Shown: positions 25,076 through 34,989, counted from the first letter of the stretch. The stretch is 64,000 nucleotides of DNA from Caballeronia peredens (GCA_001544595.2 FCOH02000014.1:62001-126000), one strand, 5' to 3'. The notes: generated from the sequence alone by a model not told the origin. A program made the numbers and translations.

Positions 25076-26215
25076 TCACTGATCGCACAGGAGCAGCAGC
25101 TTTTCCTGCGCCGTGCAGCTTGCCTTCTTGACCTTCTGCGCCGTCGCTTCCTGCTGACGCGCCGACACTTGCCGCGCCGGATTCTGCGATTGCTCCGCGG
25201 CCGCCGTGCGTTGCGCGATGCATGCGCGCAAGTGCTTTTCCATCGGCGGATAGTACTTCCAGCCGCGCGTGAGCGGCGGCAACTCCAGATGCACCTGCTT
25301 CCACTTCGGGTGGCCGTTCGCCTGCAAGGTGTCGAAGTTCGTGCAGAGCGAATCGGCGAACTTCGACAGCGCGCCGACCGTGCCGCGCAGGCCGTAATCG
25401 TAGGTCACGAGGAAGGCCTTCACGGTGAGCGTCGGCGTGTCTTCCTGAATCCAGTTCGGATAGCTCGACGTGCGGATCGTCGCCGGGAAGTAGGTCTGCT
25501 TGGCGCGCGCGGTTTCCTGCGCGCTCGAGTCAAGCCGCAGGAGCTTGATCTGCTTGAGCAGCTCCGGATTCATGTCCTGGAACAGCTTGGCCGGCTGCCC
25601 CGCGACGATCACCGCGACATCGATCTTCCCGACGATCAGCCGCGCGAGCGAGTCCTCGTTGTTGAGATGCTGCTCGTTCGCCTCGGCGATCGGCTCGCCG
25701 AACATCAGCCGGTACAGCGTCTCGGCCGACTGCGCCGTGCCGCTGCCGATCGGCCCGACGCTGATGTTCTTGCCCTTGATCTCGTGGATGTACTTCATCG
25801 GCGAATCCGCGCGCGTGACGAAGTAAATTTCCTCGTCGTAGAGCGGCATGATGAGCCGCAGCGGCTTGATGATCTTGCCGGCATCCGCGTTACCCGAGGT
25901 CGCCATGTCCATGTACGCCTGATACACGTCCGACTGCACCAGCGCGAACTTCACGCCGGGCTCGTAGCGCATGCGCTGCACGTTCTCGGCCGAGCCTTTC
26001 GACGGCAGCACTTCCAGCTCGATGCCCGCCGGTTCGGCCACATATTTCGACAGATCCTGACCGATCTGGATATACGTGCCGCGCTCCTGGCCCGTGGTGA
26101 TCTTGTAGGGAACCGGATCGGCGGCGAAGCCCGGTTGCGCGCCGCCGAGCCCGGCGACGGCCATGAGCGCCAGCGCGCCCCGTGCGGCATTGCGCATGCA
26201 TTTCGTGATGAACAT
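25076..26215 (-). CDS. TAXI-family TRAP transporter solute-binding protein
   Basis: A 379-residue secreted protein. The signal peptide runs to about residue 31 (ALALMAVAGLGGAQPGFAA). The YKITTGQERGTYIQIGQDL start and ENVQRMRYEPGVKFALVQSD, ISVGPIGSGTAQSAETLY segments identify the TAXI group (TRAP-associated extracytoplasmic immunogenic). The C-terminal ~50 residues are Gln/Ala/Lys-rich with two cysteines and look like an extension. TAXI proteins bind glutamate or related acids and normally pair with a fused DctQM permease. No such permease gene lies nearby, so it is an orphan here. Confidence 0.85.
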   Translation of the reverse strand: MFITKCMRNAARGALALMAVAGLGGAQPGFAADPVPYKITTGQERGTYIQIGQDLSKYVAEPAGIELEVLPSKGSAENVQRMRYEPGVKFALVQSDVYQAYMDMATSGNADAGKIIKPLRLIMPLYDEEIYFVTRADSPMKYIHEIKGKNISVGPIGSGTAQSAETLYRLMFGEPIAEANEQHLNNEDSLARLIVGKIDVAVIVAGQPAKLFQDMNPELLKQIKLLRLDSSAQETARAKQTYFPATIRTSSYPNWIQEDTPTLTVKAFLVTYDYGLRGTVGALSKFADSLCTNFDTLQANGHPKWKQVHLELPPLTRGWKYYPPMEKHLRACIAQRTAAAEQSQNPARQVSARQQEATAQKVKKASCTAQEKLLLLCDQ

Positions 26216-26403
26216 GATTGACCCTTAGTCTGAGTTGGACGGGTGCTGTGAAACTCGCGCGATGCATACGCGGCGCGTACGCCTCGCGCGCAATCGGTCA
26301 TGCCCGGTCACTCACATGCGGCACGACATGCTGTCGCGCGAGGTGTGTGCTTGCCGTGCGTCGTTGTTGTCTCTGCGTCGTTATTCTGGTGGCGCGCTGC
26401 GTC

Positions 26404-28392
26404 TTATTGCGACGGCTTCGGCGCGGCTTCGCTGCCGCTCCAGCCGTACTGCTTGATGGCGCGTTCGAGTTCTTCTGTCTTGTCGGAGTCGAGATGCGAG
26501 CCGGCGGGCACGCTGCCGAATTGCGACGACGGCGACGCTCCCGTGCCCGTCGATGACTGGGCGGCGCGTGCCGATACCGTCGGCTGCATCGCGGGCTGAT
26601 TAATCGTCGTCGAAACACGTGGCGCGGCGGCCGTCTGCGCCGCGACGGGCTGCGCGCTGGCGGCGGGCGGACGCGGCACGGCGGCCTGCGGGCTCGTGAC
26701 GGCCGGCGGCTGCGCGTTGCCCTGACTCGTCGATTGCGGCGGGCGCGGCACGGCCGGGCGCGCGACGGGCGCGGCGGTTTGCGGCGGGTCTTCGCCGAGG
26801 TAATACGGCGAACGCGGGTTGCCGGTGCGGGCGGCGGGCGCGGCAGCTTGCGCAGGTTCGTCGCCGATGTATTGCGGCGCGCGCGGATTCGCGGTGCGCG
26901 TGCTGGCCGTGGCCGCGGGCTGCGATTCTTCCTCGCCGATGTAGTGCGGCTGAGGCTGAGTTTGTGGCTGCGATTGCGCTTGCGGCGCGCGCGTCGCGGT
27001 GGCTTGCGTGGCGGGCGCCGGATTCGCCTTGGCCGTTGCTTGCGGCTGAGTCGGCGACGGCACTTGCGACGGCGACGGCGCGGCGCGTGGCGTCATCGTC
27101 GTGGCGACGGTGGGCGCAACGGGTGGCGCGGTCGTCGTCGCGGTGATCGCGTTGGTCGCCGCCTGAGCGCGCGCGATCTTCTCGGCGCGCGACTCGCTGG
27201 CGGCTTCGGCGCGCGCTTCCTCGGCGGCCTGACGCGCGGCGGCGCGCTGCGAGGCGCGCTTCTCGACGTACGGTTTCTGCGCGATCGCATTCTGCTTCGC
27301 GGGCGGCGCCGCGGCGGCAACGTTTGCCTGCGCGGGAGCGGCCGGCGTCGCTGCGGGCGCCTGAGCGACGTTGCGGGACGGCGCCGTCGTGGCGGGCGCG
27401 GTGGCGGCGGTCGCGGGCGCGGTGGGCGGAACCTTCTTCGCCAGTGCCGCCGATGCCGTCGGCGCAAGCCAGCCTGCGTGCGAAATCACGCGTTCGAGCA
27501 TCGCCTGCGATTCGACGTTGCTGCCGTCGAGCGTGAGCGCTTCGCCCGCGTTCTGCTGCACGCACGCCCACGCGGAAGTCCGCTCGCAGGCACGCGCGAG
27601 TTGCAGCGCGGCGTCGCGTTGCAGTTCGCGCCTGACGAGTTCGTCCTTCAGCGGTTCGTACTCGGCGCGCGCCTGCTGTTGCGCGGACAGCGCCTTGAGC
27701 CGTGCGCGGGCAGCGCCGAGATCGTGCTGATCCAGCGCGACGCGCACGCCGTGCAAGGCATCGCCGGGAGCGAGCGTGCGCGTATCGGCCTGGCTGCGTC
27801 TGTCGGTGGCGGGCGCAGCGGGCGCCTCGACCGCGCCGCGCACGAGCGGGCCGATCTTCGAATCGATCGCGCCCGAGACGCTGTGATCGGCGGACGGCGT
27901 GTTCTCGCTGTCGGAGTCGCCGAACTGCAGATAGACGGTGGCGCCGACGAGCAGCGCCAGTCCGCACGCACTCGCGACGATGGTCTTCTTGCGGGTCCAG
28001 CGCTCGGAGCCGGGCAGGGCGTCGGGGTCGTTGCTGGAATCGGCATAGGCATCGCGTGCATGGGCCTCGGCCCGCCTCGCGCGATATTCCGCCGCCTTCT
28101 GCGCGATGCGTTCGCTCGCACGCTTTGCGTCCCAGCCGGCCCAGCTCGGACGCATCGACGGTTCGGCGCGCTCGCCCGTTCCCATCGACGCAGCAGAGCC
28201 GGAAGCCGATGTTGCCTGCTCGAACATGGTGTTGCGCGGCTCCGTCGCGGCAGCGTCGCGTTTCGCGCCGTGCGCGGCGTTGCGGTCGGCGCCGCAGTTG
28301 GGGCAGCTGTCGGCGTTTTTGCGCATCGTGCTGCCACACCGCTGGCAGACGACGGAGAACATGGATGCGGGAAACGTCAGACGCGTGGTCAT
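26404..28392 (-). CDS. Zinc-ribbon membrane protein with Pro/Ala/Gln-rich repeats
   Basis: A ~662-residue protein. The N-terminus has a zinc ribbon (CQRCG and CPNCG, about residues 16-35), then a charged region (SERIAQKAAEYRARRAEA), a single membrane helix (KTIVASACGLALLVGATVYL) and a soluble helical segment with CERTSAWACVQ. The last ~350 residues are low-complexity Ala/Pro/Gln/Thr, including three tandem YIGEE-type repeats. ATG 28392 follows GAGG; an upstream ATG at 28413 and one at 28362 are alternatives. Topology suggests a cytoplasmic zinc ribbon and periplasmic tail. I do not recognise a function. Confidence 0.75.
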   Translation of the reverse strand: MTTRLTFPASMFSVVCQRCGSTMRKNADSCPNCGADRNAAHGAKRDAAATEPRNTMFEQATSASGSAASMGTGERAEPSMRPSWAGWDAKRASERIAQKAAEYRARRAEAHARDAYADSSNDPDALPGSERWTRKKTIVASACGLALLVGATVYLQFGDSDSENTPSADHSVSGAIDSKIGPLVRGAVEAPAAPATDRRSQADTRTLAPGDALHGVRVALDQHDLGAARARLKALSAQQQARAEYEPLKDELVRRELQRDAALQLARACERTSAWACVQQNAGEALTLDGSNVESQAMLERVISHAGWLAPTASAALAKKVPPTAPATAATAPATTAPSRNVAQAPAATPAAPAQANVAAAAPPAKQNAIAQKPYVEKRASQRAAARQAAEEARAEAASESRAEKIARAQAATNAITATTTAPPVAPTVATTMTPRAAPSPSQVPSPTQPQATAKANPAPATQATATRAPQAQSQPQTQPQPHYIGEEESQPAATASTRTANPRAPQYIGDEPAQAAAPAARTGNPRSPYYLGEDPPQTAAPVARPAVPRPPQSTSQGNAQPPAVTSPQAAVPRPPAASAQPVAAQTAAAPRVSTTINQPAMQPTVSARAAQSSTGTGASPSSQFGSVPAGSHLDSDKTEELERAIKQYGWSGSEAAPKPSQ
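26739..26949 (-). repeat. Three tandem ~70-bp protein-coding repeats (Y[IL]G[ED]-motif)
   Basis: Within the zinc-ribbon gene, three consecutive 23-24 residue units begin HYIGEEESQ, QYIGDEPAQ and YYLGEDPPQ, and each ends in a NPR(A/S)P or PRPP segment. The copies diverge but keep the period of about 70 bases. Confidence 0.7.
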
Positions 28393-29010
28393 TCTGGAGC
28401 CCTCGAAGGACATGTGCGTGAGGTTGCCAAATCGCGTGGCCGCGAACGCGCGCTGACTGATCGCGCTTCGTCACCGGGACCGATGTCCCGCGGCAGCAAT
28501 CCTTCGTATTGTTCCCCTGCGCGAAATGCGCGCTGGCGGGAAACGACAGTCCGAATATGGTTCAACCGTTTTCGGACGTCAATTGCCTTTCGCACCTATC
28601 ACGGGCCGCCGAAACTTAAGGGACTACACCATTGCATTACTGCGTCCTGCCTCGTGGTGCGTCCGGGACAAAACGTCCGGCGCATGGCCCTGATCTGGAT
28701 TGAAAGCGGCGGATCGGTGCGGTATGCGGCCGGATCAGGCGTCGTGAAAAACGCCTCGCTCTCGTTCACTCTGTTTTCGACATTTTGGGACGCGGGCTGC
28801 GGTTGTGAACCGCCAATCCTTAGCCGTTTGCCGACAAGGGAACATGGCCGGCCGATAAACCACTGATGCAAAAGCGATTCGCGCGTGTTGCGCGGGTGCG
28901 GCGGCGGTGTAAACACGGATTTGGCCGCCACCGCCGTGCTGCACGGAAATTTGATCAGGTATCCGAAGCATTTTCCCGGCAATGCCTTTGCGGCTCAGCA
29001 AAAACGACAA
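28393..29010. other. Intergenic region without a supported gene
   Basis: About 620 bases between the divergent-looking ends of two minus-strand genes. Base composition is less GC-rich than the surroundings and short open frames here lack ribosome-binding sites and family-like sequence. It should hold the zinc-ribbon gene's promoter; I cannot define it. Confidence 0.5.
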
Positions 29011-29041
29011 GGGCCGCGACGCGAGATTCGCGCCGCGGCCC
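29011..29041 (-). terminator. Intrinsic terminator of the aldehyde dehydrogenase gene
   Basis: GGGCCGCG and CGCGGCCC form the outer arms of a long GC-rich stem around an AGATT loop, and on the minus strand the stem is followed by TTGTCGTTTTT. It lies 20 bases after the dehydrogenase stop. Confidence 0.75.
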
Positions 29042-29060
29042 GTGTGGCCACGCAGAGACT

Positions 29061-30644
29061 TTACTTCGCCAGTTGCAGCGTGCCGTCGATACGGCGGTTC
29101 AGGCCGAGCGGATTGTCGGTCTTGAGCGCGTCGGGCAAGAGCGCGTCAGGCAGATCCTGATAGCTCACCGGACGCAGGAAGCGGTTGATCGCCAGGCTGC
29201 CGACCGACGTCGAGCGGCCGTCCGCCGTCGACGGATACGGGCCGCCGTGCACCATCGCGTGTCCGACTTCGACGCCCGTGCCGAAACCGTTCACGAGAAT
29301 GCGGCCGGTGCGGCGCTCGAGCGCGGGCAGGAAGCTGCGCGCATCGGCGTGATCGGCTTCGTCGATATGCAGCGCCGACGTCAGCTGGCCTTCGAGCGAT
29401 TCGATCAGCTCGCGCATGGAGGCGAGATCCGGGCAACGCACGACGAGCGACGACGCGCCGAAGATTTCTTCCTGCAGTTCATGGCTCTTGCGGAATGCCT
29501 CGGCGGTCGTGACGAACAGCGCCGACTGGCCCTGGTTCTCGCCCTTGGCCTCGACGCCGCGCGCGGCGGTCGCCACGTCCGCGTGTTCGGCGGCGCGCGT
29601 CACAGCGCCCTGATACGTCTTGCAGATGCCCGGCGTGAGCATCGTCTGGGCGGCCGTTTCCTTGAGCGCCGCCGATGCCGCCGCGATGAACGCGTCGAGT
29701 TCGGGGCCGTCGACGGCGAGCAGCAGACCCGGATTCGTGCAGAACTGGCCCGCGCCCAGCACGAGCGACTGCACGAACGCCTTCGCGATGCCTTCGCCGC
29801 GATTCTTCAACGCATTCGGGAACAACAGGACCGGGTTGATGCTGCTCATTTCCGCGTAGACCGGAATCGGTTCGGCGCGGGCCGCGGCGAGCTTCATCAG
29901 CGCCGTGCCGCCGCCGCGCGAGCCGGTGAAGCCGGCCGCCTTGATGCGGTTGTCCTTGACCAGTCCCTGGCCGACGTCGCGGCCGCTGTCGAACAGCAGC
30001 GAGAACGTGCCTTCGGGCATGCCGCAGTCCTTCACCGCCTTTTGCACCGCGCGGCCGACCAGTTCCGCCGTGCCCGGATGCGCCGAGTGCGCCTTGACGA
30101 TCACCGGGCAGCCCGCCGCGAGCGCGGACGCCGTGTCGCCGCCCGCCACCGAGAACGCCAGCGGGAAGTTGCTCGCGCCGAACACGGCGACCGGACCGAC
30201 GCCGACATGGCGCAGACGCAGATCGACGCGCGGCAGCGGCTTGCGCTCGGGTTGCGCCGGATCGATGCGCACGCCGAGGAAGTCGCCGTTGCGGACCACG
30301 TCCGCGAACATGCGCAGCTGGCCGACCGTGCGGCCGCGCTCGCCTTCGAGGCGCGGGCGGGGCAGGCCGCTTTCGATCATGCAGCGCTCGATCAGGTCGT
30401 CGCCGATATCGAGGATGTTTTGCGCGATGGTTTCGAGGAATTTCGCGCGCGCTTCGGGCGCCGTTTCGCGATAGACGTCGAAGGCGGCCCACGCGAGCGC
30501 GCACGCGCGGTCGAGATCGGCGAGCGTCGCGCCGCCGAAAGCCGGTTCGATGGCCGCGCCGGTCGATGCGTTGACGGCCTTGATCGCGCCGTTCGAACCG
30601 AAGACCGATTCCTGACCGATGAGCAGATTGCCTGTGAGTTGCAT
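29061..30644 (-). CDS. Aldehyde dehydrogenase, alpha-ketoglutarate-semialdehyde type
   Basis: A 527-residue NAD(P)-dependent aldehyde dehydrogenase. The catalytic cysteine is about C302 in [10 protein letters not shown] and the general base about E265 in [30 protein letters not shown] is the cofactor-binding region. FCTNPG and [11 protein letters not shown] are hallmarks of 2,5-dioxovalerate (alpha-ketoglutarate semialdehyde) dehydrogenases, which end the glucarate/galactarate, arabinose and hydroxyproline routes. ATG 30644 gives the normal N-terminus; the open frame continues upstream without gene-like sequence. It is divergent from a LysR gene with an inverted repeat between them, and followed by an intrinsic terminator. 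The upstream pathway genes are not in this window. Confidence 0.88.
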   Translation of the reverse strand: MQLTGNLLIGQESVFGSNGAIKAVNASTGAAIEPAFGGATLADLDRACALAWAAFDVYRETAPEARAKFLETIAQNILDIGDDLIERCMIESGLPRPRLEGERGRTVGQLRMFADVVRNGDFLGVRIDPAQPERKPLPRVDLRLRHVGVGPVAVFGASNFPLAFSVAGGDTASALAAGCPVIVKAHSAHPGTAELVGRAVQKAVKDCGMPEGTFSLLFDSGRDVGQGLVKDNRIKAAGFTGSRGGGTALMKLAAARAEPIPVYAEMSSINPVLLFPNALKNRGEGIAKAFVQSLVLGAGQFCTNPGLLLAVDGPELDAFIAAASAALKETAAQTMLTPGICKTYQGAVTRAAEHADVATAARGVEAKGENQGQSALFVTTAEAFRKSHELQEEIFGASSLVVRCPDLASMRELIESLEGQLTSALHIDEADHADARSFLPALERRTGRILVNGFGTGVEVGHAMVHGGPYPSTADGRSTSVGSLAINRFLRPVSYQDLPDALLPDALKTDNPLGLNRRIDGTLQLAK

Positions 30645-30710
30645 GGTGTCTCGTCCTTGCTGGAAATGATTCGTGGCCGTCAGTTGTACGATGACTGTGC
30701 CTTGCGCCCG

Positions 30711-30742
30711 ACTATACGGCCTGGCACGGCCCGCTGTATAGT
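30711..30742. promoter_or_regulatory. Inverted repeat ACTATAC-N18-GTATAGT in divergent promoter region
   Basis: A perfect 7-bp inverted repeat between the dehydrogenase and lysR genes. TATAGT is read outward on each strand and resembles a -10 element, so it may be a pair of back-to-back promoters, a LysR site, or both. Confidence 0.45.
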
Positions 30743-30794
30743 GAATCCTTTCCATCGCTTGATCGCTTTTTGGAATCACCCCGGGTTCTGCCGC

Positions 30795-31730
30795 ATGAAG
30801 AATACGCTCGATGTCCTGATGTCGCGGTTGCGCATGAAGCAGTTGCAGTTGCTGATCGCGCTCGACGATCACAAATCGCTGCACAAGGCGTCGAGCGCGA
30901 TGGCGATGACGCAATCTGCCGCGAGCAAGGCGCTTGCCGAACTGGAGTCGATGCTGGAAGCGCCGCTGTTCGAGCGCGCGAAAACCGGGTTGATCCCGAA
31001 TCCGTTCGGCCGCTGCGTGGTGCGCTACGCGCGCGTGCTCGCCGCCGACCTGAGCGCGCTGTGTCAGGAAGTCGCGCAGATTCGCGCCGGCACCGGCGGA
31101 CGGCTCACGGTCGGCACGATCATGGGCGCGGTGCCGGGCATCGTCGCGCCGATGGTCAACGAAATGCACGCGCGGCACCCGGATCTCGCGATCGAGATCG
31201 TCGAGGATACGAGCGCACGCATGCTGCCGATGCTCGACGACGGCCGCGTCGATCTCGTCGTCGGCCGCTCGAGCGTGTCGGATCAGCCGTCGAAATATCA
31301 CTATCAGCCGCTGACGGACGAGCCGCTGTGCATCGTCGTCGGGCACGGTCACGAGCGCACGGGCGCGCGCGAAGTCGGTTTCGCGGATCTCGCCCATTAC
31401 CGCTGGGTCACCTATCCGAGTTACCTGCCGATGAGCGCGCTGCTCGAACGCGAACTCGATCTCGCCGGCCTGCCGATGCCGTCGAACCCCATTTCCACCG
31501 CATCGCCGCTCATGACGGTGACGCTTCTGCAGCAGAGCGCGGAACTCGTGTCGATCCTGCCGGCGAGCGTCGCGAAGGTGTTCGAGCGCCACGGCATGCT
31601 GCGCATCCTGCCGGTGCGCATGAAGTCGAAATCGCAGACCTTCGGCATCGTCACGCGCAAGGGCGGCGAGCTCTCGCCAGCGGCGCGCCAGTTCGCGCAG
31701 ATGCTGCGCGAACAGAGCCGCCCGCATTGA
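30795..31730 (+). CDS. LysR-family regulator (GbpR-like)
   Basis: A 311-residue LysR regulator. The helix-turn-helix is at about 15-60 ([34 protein letters not shown]); the effector domain begins [19 protein letters not shown]. The [16 protein letters not shown] pattern is shared with sugar-acid-responsive LysR proteins such as the galactose-binding-protein regulator GbpR. Divergent position, 150 bases from the ketoglutarate-semialdehyde dehydrogenase gene, points to control of that gene by a sugar-acid intermediate; this is inference. It is convergent with tam, three bases from its stop. Confidence 0.88.
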   Translation: MKNTLDVLMSRLRMKQLQLLIALDDHKSLHKASSAMAMTQSAASKALAELESMLEAPLFERAKTGLIPNPFGRCVVRYARVLAADLSALCQEVAQIRAGTGGRLTVGTIMGAVPGIVAPMVNEMHARHPDLAIEIVEDTSARMLPMLDDGRVDLVVGRSSVSDQPSKYHYQPLTDEPLCIVVGHGHERTGAREVGFADLAHYRWVTYPSYLPMSALLERELDLAGLPMPSNPISTASPLMTVTLLQQSAELVSILPASVAKVFERHGMLRILPVRMKSKSQTFGIVTRKGGELSPAARQFAQMLREQSRPH

Positions 31731-31733
31731 CGC

Positions 31734-32513
31734 TCAGCGCGTCGCGACGATGAACAGGCGCGGGAAGGGCAGCAGCACCGAGCCGTCGGCGAACACGGTG
31801 TACGCGGTCTTCAGCCCGGCGCGGTAGCGCTCGAGGAACGCGGCCGCTTCGGTCGCATCGAGTTTCGCGAGGAACGGCCGCAGCGCGCTGCCCTTGAACC
31901 ATTCGATGATCGCGTCGACGCCGCCGTCCAGCGGATGATGGTACGTGGTGCGCCACACGTCGACGCGCGCGCACAGCGGCTTGAGCTGCGCGTAATACCA
32001 CTCCGCCCGATAGCGCGCGGTGCGCTCGACGCCCGTCAGCTTGTCGCGCCACGGGCCGTCGGCGGCGGCTTCGCGCATCAGGCGATGCGCGGGCACGTCG
32101 AGGTTGTCGGGCATTTGCACGGCGAGGCGTCCGCCCGGCGCGAGCTTCGCGACGAGCGACGGAAACAGCGCCGCGTGATCCGGAACCCACTGCAAGGACG
32201 CGTTCGCAAGAATCAGATCGTAGGGGCCCGGCGCGTCCCACGCGGATATGTCGGCGAGCGCGAAATCGACGTGCGGCAGACGCTTTTTCGCGGCGTCGAT
32301 CATGTCGCGCGAATTGTCGACGCCCGTTACGCGCGCATCCGGCGCGTAGCCGAGAAGCGTTTCGGTCGAGTTGCCGGGACCGCAGCCGAGATCGACCGCG
32401 GTGCGCGCGGCCGCCGCCTGCGCCGCGTTCAGCAGATCGCGCACCGGGCGCGTGCGCTCTTCTTCGAACAGCGTGTATTGCCGCGCCTGCCAGTCAACGG
32501 ATGATGTCGTCAT
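31734..32513 (-). CDS. tam: Trans-aconitate 2-methyltransferase
   Basis: A 259-residue class I SAM-dependent methyltransferase. Motif I is AVDLGCGPGNSTE (about 40-52), and the family-specific start WQARQYTLFEEERTRPVRDL and LANASLQWVPDH match Tam. Tam methylates trans-aconitate, an inhibitor of aconitase formed from cis-aconitate. Length is normal for the family (252-260). It is cytoplasmic. It is divergent from a LysR gene and convergent with another. Confidence 0.9.
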   Translation of the reverse strand: MTTSSVDWQARQYTLFEEERTRPVRDLLNAAQAAAARTAVDLGCGPGNSTETLLGYAPDARVTGVDNSRDMIDAAKKRLPHVDFALADISAWDAPGPYDLILANASLQWVPDHAALFPSLVAKLAPGGRLAVQMPDNLDVPAHRLMREAAADGPWRDKLTGVERTARYRAEWYYAQLKPLCARVDVWRTTYHHPLDGGVDAIIEWFKGSALRPFLAKLDATEAAAFLERYRAGLKTAYTVFADGSVLLPFPRLFIVATR

Positions 32514-32615
32514 GTCGGGCTCCCTCTGATGTTCTGTGGTTGGACAGACGCGATTCTGAGCCGCCGCGAAGGCGGCGTAAAATGAATTTATGCTGCCAAT
32601 TATTAGATTTTTCTG

Positions 32616-33533
32616 ATGAAAATCGACACGCTGGGCGTGCAGGCGTTCGTCGCCATCGCCGATCTGGGAAGCTTCAAGGGCGCTGCCGAGCGCCTGCACA
32701 TCACGCAGACGGCGGTCACCCAGCGCCTGCAGAAGCTCGAAGACTTTCTCGGCGTGCCGCTCGTCGAGCGCACCACGCGTTCGATGAATCTCACCGAAAC
32801 GGGCCGCACGTTTCTGCCACAGGCGCGGCGTCTGCTCGCGGAACTGTCGGCCGCGCTGATCGAGATTCGCGAGACCGGCATGGCGCAGCGCGGCGACGTG
32901 TCGATCGCGTGCGTGCCCACTGTCGGCGTGCAATATCTGCCGCGCGTCCTGCAGGCGTACTCCGCGCGCCATCCGCACAACCGCATCCGCATTCTCGATC
33001 ACGCGTCGTCGGCGGTCGCGCACGCGGTGCTGCATCGGGAAGTGGAATTCGGCATCAAGATCGCGGGCGAGCATCATCCGGAACTGCAGACGGCGCCGCT
33101 CGTCGAGGATAGTTACGTGCTCGTCTGCCACCGCGATCATCCGCTCGCGCGGCGCAGGCACATCGCGTGGCGCGCGCTGTCGGAGTACCCGCTCATTCTT
33201 GCTGGCGACGTCAGCGGCAACCGTTCGCTTATCGATGCCGCGCTGGAAGGCAGCGGCATCGAACTGCATTCGTTCTACGAGGTGCAGCGCAGTTCCACGG
33301 CGCTCGGGCTCGTCGCGCAGGGCGTCGGCGCGGCGGTCGTGCCGGGGCTCGCAATCCAGAAGGACGCGTATCCGTCGGTGCGGGCGATCGAACTGATCGA
33401 GCCTGCGGTCACGCGCGCGCTCGTGCTCGTGACGCGCAAGACGGCATCGCTTTCGCCGGCGGCGCAGGCGCTCTACGACATGCTGCTCGGGCAGGCCGCA
33501 GCCGATCGCACGGCGAAACCGCGCGGGCGATGA
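32616..33533 (+). CDS. LysR-family regulator
   Basis: A 305-residue LysR protein. The helix-turn-helix is at about 4-62 (LGVQAFVAIADLGSFKGAAE, TQTAVTQRLQKLEDFLGVP) followed by an effector domain (GDVSIACVPTVGVQYLPRV). The start ATG follows an AT-rich leader with TTTTTCTG and no strong ribosome-binding site. Divergent from tam, with 102 bases between starts. Its CATM/CbbR-like architecture does not reveal the effector. Confidence 0.87.
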   Translation: MKIDTLGVQAFVAIADLGSFKGAAERLHITQTAVTQRLQKLEDFLGVPLVERTTRSMNLTETGRTFLPQARRLLAELSAALIEIRETGMAQRGDVSIACVPTVGVQYLPRVLQAYSARHPHNRIRILDHASSAVAHAVLHREVEFGIKIAGEHHPELQTAPLVEDSYVLVCHRDHPLARRRHIAWRALSEYPLILAGDVSGNRSLIDAALEGSGIELHSFYEVQRSSTALGLVAQGVGAAVVPGLAIQKDAYPSVRAIELIEPAVTRALVLVTRKTASLSPAAQALYDMLLGQAAADRTAKPRGR

Positions 33534-33756
33534 ACATGCGCGATATCTGAAGCAATTGCTGAGTCCGGCGCGCGGCGGGCTCGGCTAAGTCGCTGAAAGC
33601 CCAAGAGAAAACTCGGGTTTGCGTTTTACGCGCGAGCATCGGCCTATACTGGCGAAGCATCCGCCGGCGGCTCCGGGACCTCATCCAGGAAATGCTTTCG
33701 ACTGCATATCATGGTCACCATGCGCGCCGTCCGGCGCCTGAATCGGGGATTCGCAG

Positions 33757-34989
33757 ATGAGTGATACGTCAGTCGGCGGCTCGAAGGGTCTTGCGGCCGC
33801 GCTGCGCGAGCAGCAGCAGGCACTGACCGAGCGCTGGATGAAACTCGTGTTCGGCGACCAGGAAGTCGAGCATTCGGATCAGCTCACTTACCGTCAGCTC
33901 GCGGACCATCTGCCGGGCATTTTCGAGGAAATCTGCGTCGTGCTGGAATCGCACAACATGCGCGATCAGGAAGGCGCGATCGAACGCAATGCGCGGCAGC
34001 ACGGGCAGTGGCGCTGGAAGCAGGGTTATCGGGTGGACGAACTGGTGCGCGAGCTCGATCTGTTTCGCCAGGTGCTGCTTCTGGCGATCGGCGAATACGC
34101 GAGCACGCACGCCGGTTTCACGCGCGCGGACGAAGAACACGCGCGGCTCATGACGGACGAAGTGGTGAGCTTCGTCACGCTCGCGTCGATCCGCGAGGCG
34201 GTCGGCGAGCGCGATCGCAAGATCGACGAATACACCGGCATGCTCGAGCGCGCGAATTACGAGCTCACGCTGCGACAAAAACTCATCAGCGATCTGTACG
34301 AGACGCGGATGCAGATCACGCGGCGCGTCGCGCACGATCTGCGCAATTTTCTGAATGTGTTCTCGACGGCGCTGCAGCTCGCCACGCGTTCGCCCGCCAA
34401 GCGCGACACGGCGCTCGGCCTCGCCAACCGGCAGATTGCCGATATGGCCACGCTCGTCGACGAAATCGTCGAATACTCGAAAGTGCTCGGCGACGACTCG
34501 ATACTGAGTGTCGAGTCGTTCGATCTCGTCGGCCTGTTCGACGAACTGATGCAGGCATGCCGCCTGTCGACCGAAGCGAAAGGGCTGAAACTCGTCGGCC
34601 ATCTCGATCCGGCGCTCGGCCCGGTGGCGTCGAACCGGCTGAAGGTGAAGCAGGTCGCGCTGAATCTGCTGTCGAACGCGATCAAGTACACGTCGTCGGG
34701 AGAAATTCTGTTGTCGATCGCAGCCGTGGAGGGCGAGCGCTGGAAGCTGCTCGTGGCCGACACGGGCGCGGGCATCGGCGTGGCGGATCAGGAGCGCGTG
34801 TTCGAGGAATTCGAGCGCGCGGCCGACGACGACATCCCCGGCGCGGGACTCGGGCTCGCGATCGTCAAGGAACTGTCGCGCGCGCTCGAAGGCGAGTTGC
34901 GCTTCGAGTCGGCGAAAGGGCACGGCAGCGTGTTCGAAGTCACCTTCCCGATGGTACTTGCGCCGAAGGACGGCAGCGCGGCGCGCTGA
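33757..34989 (+). CDS. Orphan sensor histidine kinase with RsbRD-like N-terminus
   Basis: A 410-residue cytoplasmic histidine kinase. Residues about 10-150 match an RsbRD-like sensory domain (REQQQALTERWMKLVFGD, ELVRELDLFRQVLL), with no membrane helix. A coiled segment (ERDRKIDEYTGMLERANYEL) leads to the HisKA dimerisation region with H193 in VAHDLRNFLN, and HATPase_c boxes follow: N (NLLSNAIKYT), G1 (VADTGAGIG) and G2 (GAGLGLAIVKEL). No response regulator gene is adjacent. The signal is not predictable. A TATACT at 33645-33650 is a possible -10 element. Confidence 0.88.
   Translation: MSDTSVGGSKGLAAALREQQQALTERWMKLVFGDQEVEHSDQLTYRQLADHLPGIFEEICVVLESHNMRDQEGAIERNARQHGQWRWKQGYRVDELVRELDLFRQVLLLAIGEYASTHAGFTRADEEHARLMTDEVVSFVTLASIREAVGERDRKIDEYTGMLERANYELTLRQKLISDLYETRMQITRRVAHDLRNFLNVFSTALQLATRSPAKRDTALGLANRQIADMATLVDEIVEYSKVLGDDSILSVESFDLVGLFDELMQACRLSTEAKGLKLVGHLDPALGPVASNRLKVKQVALNLLSNAIKYTSSGEILLSIAAVEGERWKLLVADTGAGIGVADQERVFEEFERAADDDIPGAGLGLAIVKELSRALEGELRFESAKGHGSVFEVTFPMVLAPKDGSAAR

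Noticed and set aside
28599..28982. Small minus-strand open frame in the intergenic region
   Set aside because: No ribosome-binding site and no family-like sequence; composition differs from neighbouring genes.
29061..31727. One long minus-strand frame joining the dehydrogenase and the lysR region
   Set aside because: Only the part from 30644 down resembles a protein; upstream it is antisense to the lysR gene, so it is a read-through frame, not a fusion.
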